Under the pieces are notes generated by a model. The model was not told the origin of the DNA and made no database searches. It was given only the letters and a program-made list of their open reading frames with translations. Positions 11,334-22,175 of a stretch of 64,000 nucleotides of DNA are shown piece after piece (within the stretch, counting starts at the first letter, position 1; each line of letters opens with the position of its first letter). The stretch is from NCBI RefSeq assembly GCF_026745355.1, contig NC_079205.1:55262073-55326072 (forward strand), read 5' to 3'. Origin of the DNA: Beta vulgaris subsp. vulgaris. Taxonomy: Eukaryota; Streptophyta; Magnoliopsida; Caryophyllales; Amaranthaceae. The position numbers and the translations under genes are program-made.

Positions 11334-13324
11334 AATGAGGCTGAGTCGTCCATTAATTGGTAATAGCTTTCTTCTTCTCTCTTCTTTTCTTTCTTCTTTT
11401 CCCTTCCTTTCTTTGTCTTTTTCATTTTCATTTTCATTCACGCAATTATTACTCCATTGCAACTCATGAACATCGTAAGTTGTTTCTTCTATCAGTTAGA
11501 GAACACTGCAAATTAGGGTTTTCCAATCTCAATTTTCCCCTTTCTCTCTTTCATCAATTGATCTCTTTGTGTCCCCTCCCTTCTATTATTGTTTTCACTC
11601 AACTCTTCACTGCCATGTCCAAATTGAAAGCCCTTCAACCTCACTCTACCCTTATCTCTCTACTCAGAAACCTTGAATTGTCAGGTATTCGACCCGATAT
11701 GCACTCTATTGGTATTCTCGCCAATTGTTACTGTCATTTGGGCCGTGTTGATTTCGGCTTCTCTCTTCTCGCCAAAAGACTTAAGCTTGGATACCCCCTT
11801 GATCGTGATTGTGTTATCTTTAATACCTTAATTAATGGCTTTATCCACTGTGATAAGCTTCCTCAAGCTCTTCAATTGCTCGAGCAAATTGTTAAGCTAG
11901 GTTTCCAACCCAACATTGTTACCTATGGTGCTATTTTCAAAGGCCTTTGTCGGATTGGTGACAATGCTGCTGCCCTCCACTTGCTCAGGAAGATGCAATC
12001 TAGTCCTTGTCAGCCTGGTCTTGTCATATATAACACCATTATTGATAGTCTTTGTAAGGATAGGCTGTTGAAAGAGGCCCTCAACCTGTTCACCGCCATG
12101 AAAAGCGAGGGGATGATACCTGACGTTATCACTTATAACTCCTTAATTAGAGGTCTCTACAACTCTGGCTCCAAAGTCGAGGCTAAAGATGTTTTAGCGG
12201 AGATGTTGGAGTGTAACATAGCACCAGATGTTATCACCTTCAACATACTTGTTGACATGTTTTGCAAAGACGGGAATGTTGATGAAGCGCAAGCTATTCT
12301 AGACTACATGATTGAGAGAGGTGAGGTTCCAAATGTCATTACTTACAATGCTTTACTCGATGGTTATTGTTTGCGTGGTCAGATGGAGGATGCGGAAAAA
12401 CTACTTGATTTGATGGCCAAGAATGGTTGTGAGCCTGATGTTGTAAGTTTCAACACTATGATTAATGGATACTGCAAGGCTAGAAACATTGACAAGGCAC
12501 TATACTTATTCCAAGAAATACTTCAAAAAGGAATAATGACACCTAATGTTGTTACCTATACCACTCTCATCGATGGACTATGCAAAGTTAATAGACTCCC
12601 ACTTGCGCGTAAATTATTCATGGATATGCAAGTTCATGGAGTTACTCCTGATATTGTTACATATGCTTCATTGCTTGACAGCTTATGCAAAAATACGCTA
12701 CTTGATGAGGCAAAAGCGTTACTTGAAGTTATGGAATATAATGTTGTTAAGCCTGATATTGTCATCTACAATATCCTGATGGGCAGTTTGTGTCAGGCTG
12801 GGAAACTTGAAGATGCTGCAAAATTATTCTCCGATCTTGTATTGAAGGGCCTACAACCTGATGTTATATCATACATAATATTGATCAAAGGTTTTTGCAA
12901 GAAAAGGCTCATGAATGAAGCTGTTGAATTGTTGACAATAATGGAGGAAAATGGTTGTTATCCTGATCATCGTATCTATAATACAATTATCAGAGGATAT
13001 ATTGGCCTACAACCTGAACCTGATGTTAAATCATACAACATATTGATCAAAGGTTTTTGCAAGAAAATGCTCATGAATGAAGCTGTTGAATTGTTGACAA
13101 TAATGGAGGAAAATGGTTGTTATCCTGATCATCGTATCTATAATACAATTATCAGAGGATATATTGTCAACAATGACCTATCAAATGCATTTTACTACTC
13201 TGAACTTATGGTGAGCAAGGGATATGAAGCTGAAGCTGATACTTTGTCGTTATTTATTGGCCTCTTGTCTTCTGATAATTTAAGTGACTCGGCCAAGGAC
13301 CAGATAAGGAAATTCATCAAATGA
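11334..13324 (+). CDS. RFL-type P-class PPR protein (best preserved copy)
   Basis: This is a P-class pentatricopeptide repeat protein of the restorer-of-fertility-like group. Such proteins normally enter mitochondria and bind specific organelle RNAs. The open frame runs to TGA after KDQIRKFIK, is intronless, and has about 15 repeats of 35 residues (for example DVITYNSLIRGLYNSGS, NVITYNALLDGYCLRGQ). No E/DYW tail is present. The open frame can be followed upstream to ~11357, but that triplet is TTG. The first in-frame ATG is 11615 (MSKLKALQ), which would remove the targeting peptide and first repeat. ATG 11334 is out of frame, across a pyrimidine tract prone to indels, so the 5' end is uncertain. 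Near the C-terminus 52 residues are repeated in tandem (12848-13003 and 13004-13165). Paralogues are at 27295, 30303 and 14585. It may be functional, or a recent pseudogene by loss of its start. Confidence 0.85.
12848..13165 (+). repeat. Tandem duplication inside the PPR gene (156 + 162 bp)
   Basis: Both units start GGCCTACAACCTG and end ATATATT: unit 1 is 12848-13003 and unit 2 is 13004-13165. Unit 2 has six extra bases (adding Pro-Glu), so the frame is kept. The units differ at only a few bases, so the duplication is young. The paralogue at 27295-29116 has a single unit. At protein level one complete repeat is followed by a truncated 19-residue repeat and then another complete copy. Confidence 0.95.
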
Positions 13325-13760
13325 CTTGAATAAAAAAAGCAGGGTAATTATGACTAAAGTTTGGAGATATGCGAGATCTCAGTATAGTTGAGATGTACCC
13401 CCTTGTTGAGTTGTTGTTTGTAATGTCTAAAAACGATACGAGTCAGGTGTTAGATTACTTGAGATTTTGCTTTTAGTTTCTCTGTCAACTTCATCTCATG
13501 TCCCTGATGACCATCTTATTGTATGACCTGTATTTCTGGTCCTTGGGCTGTTTGTTTCTTCAGTGTATTAAGTTGGATGTCTGCTAATAGTATATTGTGT
13601 TTTTGTTCTATTATAGAAGAAGTTGATGAAGCATCCTTTCACTGTGTTATTGTCGATTTAAGTTTCTCTCTTCTTGACAAAATCCAAGTTGGCTATTCCC
13701 TCATTGTGTCATGTTTACAACCTTAATCAATGGCTCTATCCACAGTGATATCCTATCTCC
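13325..13760 (+). pseudogene. PPR 3' flank with a relict PPR fragment, copy 1
   Basis: This stretch matches 29117-29560. From about 13640 it still resembles the internal part of an RFL gene: the reading FSLLDKIQVGY corresponds to FSLLAKRLKLGY, and ACCTTAATCAATGGCTCTATCCACAGTGAT corresponds to the TLINGFIHCD codons of the intact gene. The relict lacks the rest of a gene and is shifted and eroded. It is present in both copies of the unit, so it predates that duplication. Confidence 0.72.
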
Positions 13761-13974
13761 TAACTGAGAACAGAGGAATGACTGTTTGGCTAAATTTTTG
13801 TGCCAATAGTTAATGGGCCATTTTGGTGAGTTAACTATGGTTGAAACCCATTCTTCTCTTATTTTTGAATTTTGGTTCTTGGTGGACAAAATCTGAAAAT
13901 CAGACAGTTTTACTATAGGCGTGCCTCAGTATTTTTGTTGAAGGGGATTAGTTATTATTGTTTACTACATTTTG

Positions 13975-14215
13975 GGGTGTTTGACGATTAAAGTTTTAGA
14001 GTAAAAAGAGAGTTTTGAATCACTTTTAGAGGTTTTGACTAGTCAAAAACTCTAAAAGAGGTATTTGGTAAAAAAGAGTTTTAGAGAGAGTTTTGGAATA
14101 AAAACTTTCAAAATGAAAAAGCTCTTAATAGGAGCTTTTTCTCTAGAGGATTAGGTAATAATATGTTCAATGATTCTTTTTGCTATTTATGTCAAACAAG
14201 TTATTGTGGAAGTGG
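13975..14215 (+). mobile_element. MITE related to 49370-49792 (truncated)
   Basis: GGGTGTTTGACGATTA begins a block that follows 49370-49600 closely (AGAGTTTTAGAGAGAGTTTT, GAAAAAGCTC, TAGAGGATTAGGTA). The far end with CAAACAGGCC seen in the other copy is missing here. No target duplication is identified. Superfamily is uncertain (Tourist/PIF or hAT). Confidence 0.65.
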
Positions 14216-14579
14216 AAAGAAGACCATTTCAAGACTCAAGAGTGAGAGGGTGTCACTCCCCTATATGCTATATCATCACAACACATGGTATTACTTCTAA
14301 CGTTAACTTTTTAATTACTAATTCATTAAGATTAAATAATTAATCTGAAATTGTCAATAAATTTCATCACGGATGAAGCAACATACATTAAAGTTACTCT
14401 ATTGTATGAGAATCATGTAGGAGTATTGGACTCCCACCTCCCAACCTCATGATTGGGAGTTCGATTCTCATCAACCCTATATTTGGAGTGTTTGTGTGGA
14501 TATTTGCTTTGCGTGAATATTTACTTCTGGGTATAAATCTCCATTTTTCAGTCTCTAGAAGTTTACTTATGGGTTGGGG

Positions 14580-14742
14580 AACAGAGGCAAAACATACACT
14601 AGCAGAGATGTTGGAGCGTAAAATAACACCGACTTTCAACATGCTTGTTGACATGCTAGAAACATTAACAAGACACTATAGTTTTTTTGAAATCTTAATA
14701 CTTATTCCAAGAATTGTTTCCAAGTGATCTCTTAGTTTCAAT
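14580..14742 (+). pseudogene. PPR fragment of the 30.3-kb subtype joined to conserved flank
   Basis: AGAGGCAAAACATACACTAG followed by AGATGTTGGAGCGTAA matches 30905-30945. It shares the same internal deletion junction as that pseudogene, so it descends from that subtype and not from the 11.3-kb type. The reading FNMLVDM is followed by a jump to the TAGAAACATTAACAAGACAC segment, then to TTATTCCAAGAA, then directly to ATTGTTTCCAAGTGATCTC (as at 8771 and 31957). It is therefore a heavily deleted PPR gene still attached to its original 3' flank. Confidence 0.78.
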
Positions 14743-15418
14743 CTATTGTCTACATGGAAATGCACCTGTCATTTATTATAATACAACATTTGAGGTTGAT
14801 TGGCTTAGTTACAGAGGAGGTTGTAGGTACTTCAGGTACTTGTGATAGTTCTCATCTCTAAGTAGCCACTATAGTTTTTTTAAAAATCTTAATACTTATA
14901 TAATTCTATACTGTATGTAATATTTGGATCTAATCAAACTATAGTGGTGGAGAGTCTAATGCTAGAGTCGCATAATTAATGTATTTTGATAACCTTTTGG
15001 TAAAATTTTGATATTTGAATCACCTGAATTGATGTTATAAGACGAGTATTTATTTCCTCCATACAAAAAAAATCCCAAATTATTATGATGGTCTTTAGGT
15101 TGGTTATAATTACTAAGATTAAGGTTAATAGAATCCACCTTATTTCTCCATAAATTTGTATTACAATAGAATCTCTTTAAGAAAATAAGTGGTATGGTCT
15201 CCAATTGTTTAGTAAATTACCTTGCGCAACTGGTGTTTCCTATTGAAGTTTTATTTTTGTAAGCCTAACTTAAAATATGTAGAAAATATTCTTCAATCTT
15301 GACAAGTCTTTTAAACATGAAATATCTGTTGTGCATTGTGTAAAACTTCTATTTTTCCATGGACACACTTATTTCTAACTCGGAAAATGAGGTGTTTGGA
15401 ACAACTTAATGTGCAATG
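14743..15418. other. Intergenic DNA
   Basis: No gene is seen. A short direct repeat (CACTATAGTTTTTTT..AATCTTAATACTTAT) occurs at ~14680 and ~14865. Short ORFs here have no recognisable protein. Confidence 0.4.
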
Positions 15419-16084
15419 GTACACTACTACAAAAAAGGGCAAAGATAACTGTTAAATAAGGCTTTACATAACATTTTTGAGGTGTTATCCAAGTCAATGT
15501 AATGTAAAGTAAACATAACACCTGACGAAAGTGTTATGTTTGCCAGAGAAAGCATAACAATTATTTATAATACATGTGATGCCATTAGATAACACATTTT
15601 ATAAATAAGTGTTATGTTTGCTATTTATATATAACACTTATCTTGAATAACTGTTATGTTTTCTATAATATAATAACATATATTACCTATAACTGTTATC
15701 TATGATATTTTTTTAAAATAATGAAATTATCATTTCACACATATATTATTGGTCGTAGGCAGCATACAGACATTGACAGTACAATACCTGTATCTGTTGT
15801 ATAATTAATACTCAACCCATAAGATCTTAACCAATAAATTGAATTGATATTCCAAACTTCCAAAATTCTTTATATTACAAAATAATTCAACTATATTCAT
15901 AAATCTAAACTTCTAAAAAGAACTACTATATATACATATCAATATTAATCTAAATCATAAACAAGATCAAATCTATCTCTATAGCCACATCCACATGATA
16001 TCAATATCCAAATCCAAAAATATAATGTATGTCCAAAAGTGGATTAAGGTTAAAAAAATTAGGCGGAAAGTTATAACTCATTCA

Positions 16085-16700
16085 TCATTTGTGCTTCATG
16101 TTGATCTCCGACATATGTAATCCACAACTCCCTGATTCATCAATTTTCTCCTGAGAATAGTTTGGACCAATGCCTTGATAGTACTACAATAAAGATAATT
16201 ACAAAATAAGTACTCATATACAAAAACTTGAAAAGTAATTAAACTTTATAATTAATCATGCACAAATTAATTTATCATAGTTGTGGCAAGATCATTCAAT
16301 AAAAATAATAATCAAGTATTTTCAACCAATTTATCCAAACTGCTCTTCATATCTCTAATATAATATAGATATAAATCTATAGTATAAAAGATTCGTAATC
16401 ATATAGAAATTAAAAAAAGCCAAATTATAACTAATGTTCAAGTACCTTATCAGGAATAAATAGTCGTCTCAACTGTACCGTCTCAAGCATGTAGCGACAC
16501 ACATAATATCCACAGTCTAGAGTACCAAGCGGTTGACGAGGGTACTATACACAAGAAATCGCAAATACTTTAATTTTTTGTGTTATCAAAATAATGAAAT
16601 GAAAGTCAGATACCTCTATTTGATTCCATCTAATTTCGGGATTCTTTTTTATCTTCTTGATATATTTTCGATGGTACGTGCAAAATTTGATAATTCCCCT
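16085..16700 (-). CDS. ULP1-like C48 cysteine peptidase, C-terminal exons in CACTA element
   Basis: Three minus-strand exons join in frame. Part 1 is ~16614-16690 (YHRKYIKKIKKNPEIRW). Part 2 is 16446-16544, with 33 residues including GTLDCGYYVCRYMLE. Part 3 is 16085-16183, ending SEINMKHK and TGA. All inner boundaries have GT donors and AG acceptors. DCGYYVC carries the nucleophilic cysteine of the SUMO-protease (ULP1/C48) fold, and ETVQLRRLFIPDKYYQ is typical of transposon-borne plant ULP1-like proteins. The His and Asp of the triad should lie upstream, but I could not assemble those exons. The minus strand at ~17040-17210 and ~17280-17400 has open stretches that may be earlier exons. Such proteins are known passengers of plant Mutator-like (Kaonashi) and CACTA elements. 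Whether this one is expressed or active is unknown. Confidence 0.75.
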
Positions 16701-16853
16701 ATGTGTTCATAACAAGTTTAGGCAAATAATAAAATAGTATATTAATAATATCAAGAATCCACTATCAACTGAAACAAGATAAATGATTAAAACCTGAAGG
16801 CTGAGAAACACCAAAAGGCATTTTGGGGGTAATCATGCAACTAATAGGTAATA

Positions 16854-16895
16854 GAGGTACTTTAGTGGAGAAGTACTTCTCCACTAAAGTACCTC
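16854..16895. repeat. 42-bp perfect palindrome
   Basis: GAGGTACTTTAGTGGAGAAG is followed with no spacer by its exact reverse complement CTTCTCCACTAAAGTACCTC after a central TA. It lies inside the CACTA element in an apparent intron or non-coding part of the ULP1-like region. It could form a cruciform or an RNA hairpin. Confidence 0.95.
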
Positions 16896-18464
16896 CTGAG
16901 TTAGCATTGAATCGATTCCAGTTGTTGACCTATTATATGGTCAATAAAACAAGATAATTAAAACACTAACAAGGATTACAGTGAGGGATTGATTGGTTCG
17001 CAAATATCGCAGGCTCGCAGCCACTACTGACCTTAACCAAGAAAGGAAACCTATGCTCTCTTATCGCCACCATTCTGATTGGACCTACTTCTCCAACCTT
17101 GACAATTTCTATCAGCTTGGCACTGAGAGGCATGTATCTGTACTCTAAACCTACTTACACCATTATATCTGGTCTTTTCTTGGCAGCATCTACCACCTGA
17201 CAAATAAAGCTAGATTATGGAGATACTATCAATTGGAATGAGGAGTCTGGTGTAACTATCTATTAAATCTAGTAAACTTCATAAATTACACATCAACATC
17301 TTCATAACCACCTCATCTACTTCTTCATAACTACCCATATCCGTTCCCGTGGTAGTTCCTCCGATATAATCCAAATCGATATCATTCAAGTCATCAACAA
17401 GAACTGCAGAGTGTAGTCTGACCCAAATAAGACAGAGCAAAGCAGAGCTCAACATTTGAGTAAAAATATGGGAAATGCGAGTAGAAATCAAGCAGAGATT
17501 AAATAAGAAATTCGAGCAAACAAGATCAAGTTTCAATCAGAAATTTAAGCAACAAAATCAAGCAAAAATTCGACCATTAAATCAATAGCAAAATCGAGCA
17601 AAAAAGCAAAGCAACAAAATTTCGCAAAAAATCTAGCAGCAACATAGCACAAATTCGAGTGAAATTCAAGTGGGTTAGCATAATTTCCACTTAGAAATAA
17701 TATTCACAATCATTCCAATCAGAATTTAATAAGAAATCAGAAAAAAAGCAAGTAATTCTTCTAAATAGGCGCTTTGAATGAAAAAAATGCAAACCTCAAA
17801 ACTTGTGATTCGCACGAAATTCGTGTTGAATAATCTAATAGTTTAACTTGAGTATTTCATTGGCCCGATTAGTAGAACGATTTCAGTAGATCGATTAGCC
17901 CTAGCAGGAAGTTTTTTTTGGGAGAAATAGGAGAGACTGAGAGTAAGAAAGAGAAATATTAGGGTTTTAGTGAAGTGAAAATGAAATTTGACATGGGAAA
18001 TATCGTTGGAGATGAATTTGTCACAGGCCGAATGAATTTGTCTGCTGCAATGGAATTTGACACGGGAATTGTCGTCGAAGATGAGAGCCGAAGGTAGAAA
18101 GGGGAACAGGAGGTAGCAATGGTGAGGGGTACACAGCAACTGGCAAGTGAACTTGAAAAAGATACGTATAAGTGCTCCTAATTTTTAGTTGGGGCAGTTT
18201 TTTTTTTCAATTTAATTATTTTGACAAATTCATTATTATCAATAATAAAAAAAGATAACATTTTTTGATATTCTCACTAAAAAAAATTAAAACATCACAA
18301 GCAAAGATAACAAACATCAAAATAAGTGTTAAGTGATATATTCTCAATACAACTTAAGATAACCGTTACACGGGTAAAATGTTAAATTTAGACTTTACAT
18401 AACTTTTGCTTAAATAAGAGTTAATTTAGGGGTGTTATGTTTTCCCTTTTTTGTAGTAGTGGTA

Positions 18465-21400
18465 GAATATATCCTTCAATACTTGAACAAATAAGCGCTT
18501 GAAAGAGAGATCAAAGAAAAGGATATGTAGCTCATTTTAATGAACATGATTGAATGAATAACAACTTTAACTTTCCATTTATATTGTGTTTTAGCTACGT
18601 TAAGCTTTCTCTATGTCATAATATTAAGTTCAAGAATCATTTTGTCAATTGTCATATCTAGGCTATGGAGTATCTATTGAGATGTGGGGAATTAAGAGGT
18701 CAGAGTTCTATTAAGATGTGCAGAACAAGGAGGTTATGATATTATTTTTTCTATTATTGCATGTTTCTTTTGACCAATATTTTATAGTACTCAATATTCC
18801 AGTCATTCAAATTCAGAGATGGGATTAGTAGCAAATGAGGATGGAAAATTGCTTAGACTAGTTGTAATTTTGAGTCGGAAACAACTGAAGTGGTAAGTTA
18901 ATCTTTATTATTGCTTCTAAGTATGTATTTAGATGTGGAGAACAAGGAGGCCAGAGTTTATTTTTTATCTATTGAGTCAGATGCTAACAACACATCTAAC
19001 ATTCAGATGCTAAATTATTAGTAGGTGAGAGGGATATTATGAGATGATGCCTTCATTGAAATGGTAGTTTTTTTTTTCTTGAGAACTTGGTACGTATTAT
19101 TGCACTTATAAAAGTTGTGTGGCTATCTAAATTTTCAATACGTGCCTCCTTTATCTCGCACCCATATCTAAGCATTGCCCTACTAACTTATATCAATAGC
19201 ATTTTCCCCTACCCTTCCCAAGAAAATGTATTGCATTCAGGCCCGTCTCGAACTATATAGAGGCCCTGTGCGATTTCATATTTGAAGAATTCAATAATGT
19301 AGTAGCTCATCCATACTTCATATAATCATATTATGAAAAAAAAATAGTCCAAATAAGTAGATAAATTTTTTTCTTTTTACTACTTGAACTTTCTCTATTT
19401 TGGGGCCCTCACAATTAAGGGGCCCTGTTCCATGGAACATGTTGAACATGCTAAAAGCCGCCCCTGATTGCATTCCACTCATATTATTGTGCGCCAAAAG
19501 AATGAAAAAGTAACAAAAATAGTCGAGTTGGACACTTAGATACATACCTGTGTCCTACGCGGGTACCCGAGTTTTTATGGTGGTAATCGGTGTTTGTGCC
19601 TGTTTTGCTCGATGGTTACAAAGGCTACAAGAGTTAGTGAGAGTCAAACTAAGCTTAGTGCACTGCTTTTGATGAATTTAAATAATCATACAAGTATATA
19701 CTCGAAAGGATGATGACGAACCTCTTGAAGCTATTTCGGAAGTTGATTTCGGTAAACTTACAATCGAATTAATAAGGGGGAAGTTCGAAGTTGTCTAGTA
19801 AAAAAATATAAAATAAATGTAAAAATAAAGGGGATGTTGTAAAATGTGTTGTATTTCTCTTTCCTTGTGCAAACAAGGTTGTGCTAATTCTACCTATGTT
19901 GGTTGGTGTCTTTGTGGATTTTACTCCTGCTGTAACTAGTACTTGTGCCAATGATGGGCACTTGCCTTTTGTTCAGTTGAAATTCACAGGATTAGACTCC
20001 TATCTAGCATTAGCGTTTCCACAAATTTGAACTTATTGACACAATATACAAGTTTGAAAACTATGCTACTTTGAGGTAGGTGCTTGACAGTAGTGGGGTA
20101 TGCGTTTCTCGAGTTATAGAAGAAATCCAGCCTCGAGAAGATGTCAGACTCCTTAATATCTTGTGGTACTCTATATCCAGTACCCTCAATTACTTCTACC
20201 CCTCTCCCCTTTAAAAAGAACAAGTGTAGACCATGTATGATAGGTGCGTCTATTACTGGATCAAGTTCTACAATCTCACTTCTATTTGTGTTCAGCTTAA
20301 TAGTGGTTTAAAGCGCCAAAAAACTTGTTAGTATATGCAAGTGGTTGTTATTGCTGTTAGGGATAAAGCATGTGCTTTTGTGAAGCTTGATTTTTTGTAA
20401 TAGAAGAACACTTTGTTTCATAGCGTTTAATAAGAATAGTTATGATCCTTTTGTATTGGAAAAAATGCTTCATTTTCCAATAGTTCAAGCAGATCAGCCA
20501 TGTGATGTTAGGGATTCTAGGAAACTTACTCCTGATTTAGAAAAAAATGCTTCCTTTTCATAGAATTGAAGCTAATAAGTTGTGGTAGCCTTTCCCTTTT
20601 CTTCGGAAAAAAATACGAAGTTGCGGTAGCCTGTCCTACTAATGTTTCTTGCTTAGTCTATGATTCTTAAGCCATTGAGCTTCTATGTAATTTGGTTCAC
20701 TAAATGAAAGTTCTTATTTGGTATCAATTTTCTCCGTTTTAGTTCTTTATATTGGTGCTTTTTATAAAAAGTCTTTTGTTTATTCTATATCTTTAGTATC
20801 CTACGTAATTAAGTGCTTTTCTACATTAAATCAAAATTACAAGTGCAAGTATCAAACATCTAAAAACAATAGCTTCATATTCAATATGTTAATTATATCT
20901 ACTAATTTGAGTATCGCATTTACGTCATATAACTTGAGATGCAAATGATTGCTTTTCTAACAATAATTTATATCGGAATTCAAATTGCAAGCAACTGTTA
21001 TTAGTGCAAGGAATTGGAGATCACATTAACTCTATATCAAAATTGGGGATTTTGGTAGATAAGGATTCTGTTCCAGGACTTGGCAAATTTTGTCAAATAT
21101 CAATGTCGTACGGTACACAACATCAATAGTAAATACATGTCAGAGCAAGTTTCACTTGGACATGGCTAAATCCTTAACCCTAGAGTTCATATGCTATGAG
21201 GAGAATAGGAAAAGAGAAGAAGAAGAGAACTCATCTCGGCCTCGTTGACTACAACTAGATCCAGAGGAGATGAAGGGAGAGAAGACCAAATACATTAGTT
21301 GTAAACCCTAGATTTGGAAATTGATTGATAAATACAAAAAAAAATTAGATAATGGGGATTTAACTCGGGAGGTTGAGTCGTTTGCAACGGTCGAAATTTC

Positions 21401-21765
21401 GCCGTCATAAGTCATTTTCTTCAGCGACCCTAGAGGAGAGGGAGGTGAAGGATACTCAAGGTGGAAACTCCGATTGTCGACCATGATCTCTAACTTTATT
21501 TTTTTTGTTCACGTGCTTCTTTTGATCCCAAGTTCCATATTATGGGTATTGTTTGTTTTCCTGTAAATACTTTGTATCGAATTCAAAATTTTGTTTCATG
21601 TTCCTCGTCTCAACAATGAGGTTAGTCTAAATCCCGATTTGTTTAAATCATGGTGTCAAAAAAATCGCATTTTAGGTGAGTTATTTAAGAGATATCTCAT
21701 GCTTTGAACCGATATTTGACTGTACGACGATACATCATCCCTGTTCCCGCATCGCCGTGACTAGG
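18465..21765. other. Intergenic DNA, largely featureless
   Basis: Positions 18661-18965 contain two versions of a TCTATTGAGATGTGG..GAACAAGGAGG repeat, and the second matches 1728-1822. Positions 19240-19470 contain paired GGCCCTGTG.../GGGGCCCTGTTCC words that look like an old repeat. Several open stretches of 60-80 codons are present on both strands (for example minus 19984-20223), but none shows a recognisable domain. Confidence 0.4.
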
Positions 21766-22175
21766 GTTGTGCAAAGACCATATCTTTTATACGATCCGGG
21801 TTTCCGGTCCGATCCAAATCCATAAAATTTTGGTCCAGATCAGTGGATCGGAATTTTCGATTTTTTAGTAAAAATAATAATTATATATTAAAAAAGTTTG
21901 AAAAAGTAGAAAGTTAGAAACTTATAAACCTACTATTTATTACCTTTAGGAATATTGCTATTAAAATTATTAAATTTTAATGTATATAGTTTATAAATGT
22001 GTTTAAATCAAATAAAAAAGTTTTTTGTTTTTAAAAGAATATACATTCAGGGCCAATAGATCCAAAAATGGACCGGACCGTAATAATTCTAGTAGTCCAG
22101 GTCAAAAAATATTCCAGATTCCGGTCCATCCGATCCCAGTCCTAGCCTGGGCCGGTGAACACCCCTAGCGGTGAC
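21766..22175. mobile_element. Small DNA transposon / MITE with CTAGGG ends
   Basis: The left end CTAGGGTTGTGCAAAGACC and the right end GGCCGGTGAACACCCCTAG are imperfect inverted repeats. Just inside, GATCCGGGTTTCCGGTCCGA and its mirror (CCGGTCCATCCGATCCCAGT) form longer inverted GC-rich arms around an AT-rich core. Similar TAGGGGTGTT starts occur at ~737 and ~60120. I see no clear target duplication and cannot name the superfamily. Confidence 0.6.

Larger units (their letters stand above)
15422..18461 (-). mobile_element. CACTA (En/Spm) DNA transposon, non-autonomous, 3040 bp
   Basis: The left end CACTACTACAAAAAAGGG is mirrored by CCCTTTTTTGTAGTAGTG at the right end, an 18-bp perfect terminal inverted repeat of CACTA type. 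GTA flanks both sides (15419-15421 and 18462-18464), the 3-bp target duplication of this superfamily. Many short subterminal repeats of the type GTGTTATG/GTTATC in both orientations lie within ~250 bp of each end, as expected for transposase binding. No transposase is visible. The minus strand carries ULP1-like peptidase exons. A 42-bp perfect palindrome lies at 16854-16895. Confidence 0.93.

Noticed and set aside
12546..12779. Alternative-frame ORF inside the PPR gene
   Set aside because: Shadow of the main frame with no independent support.
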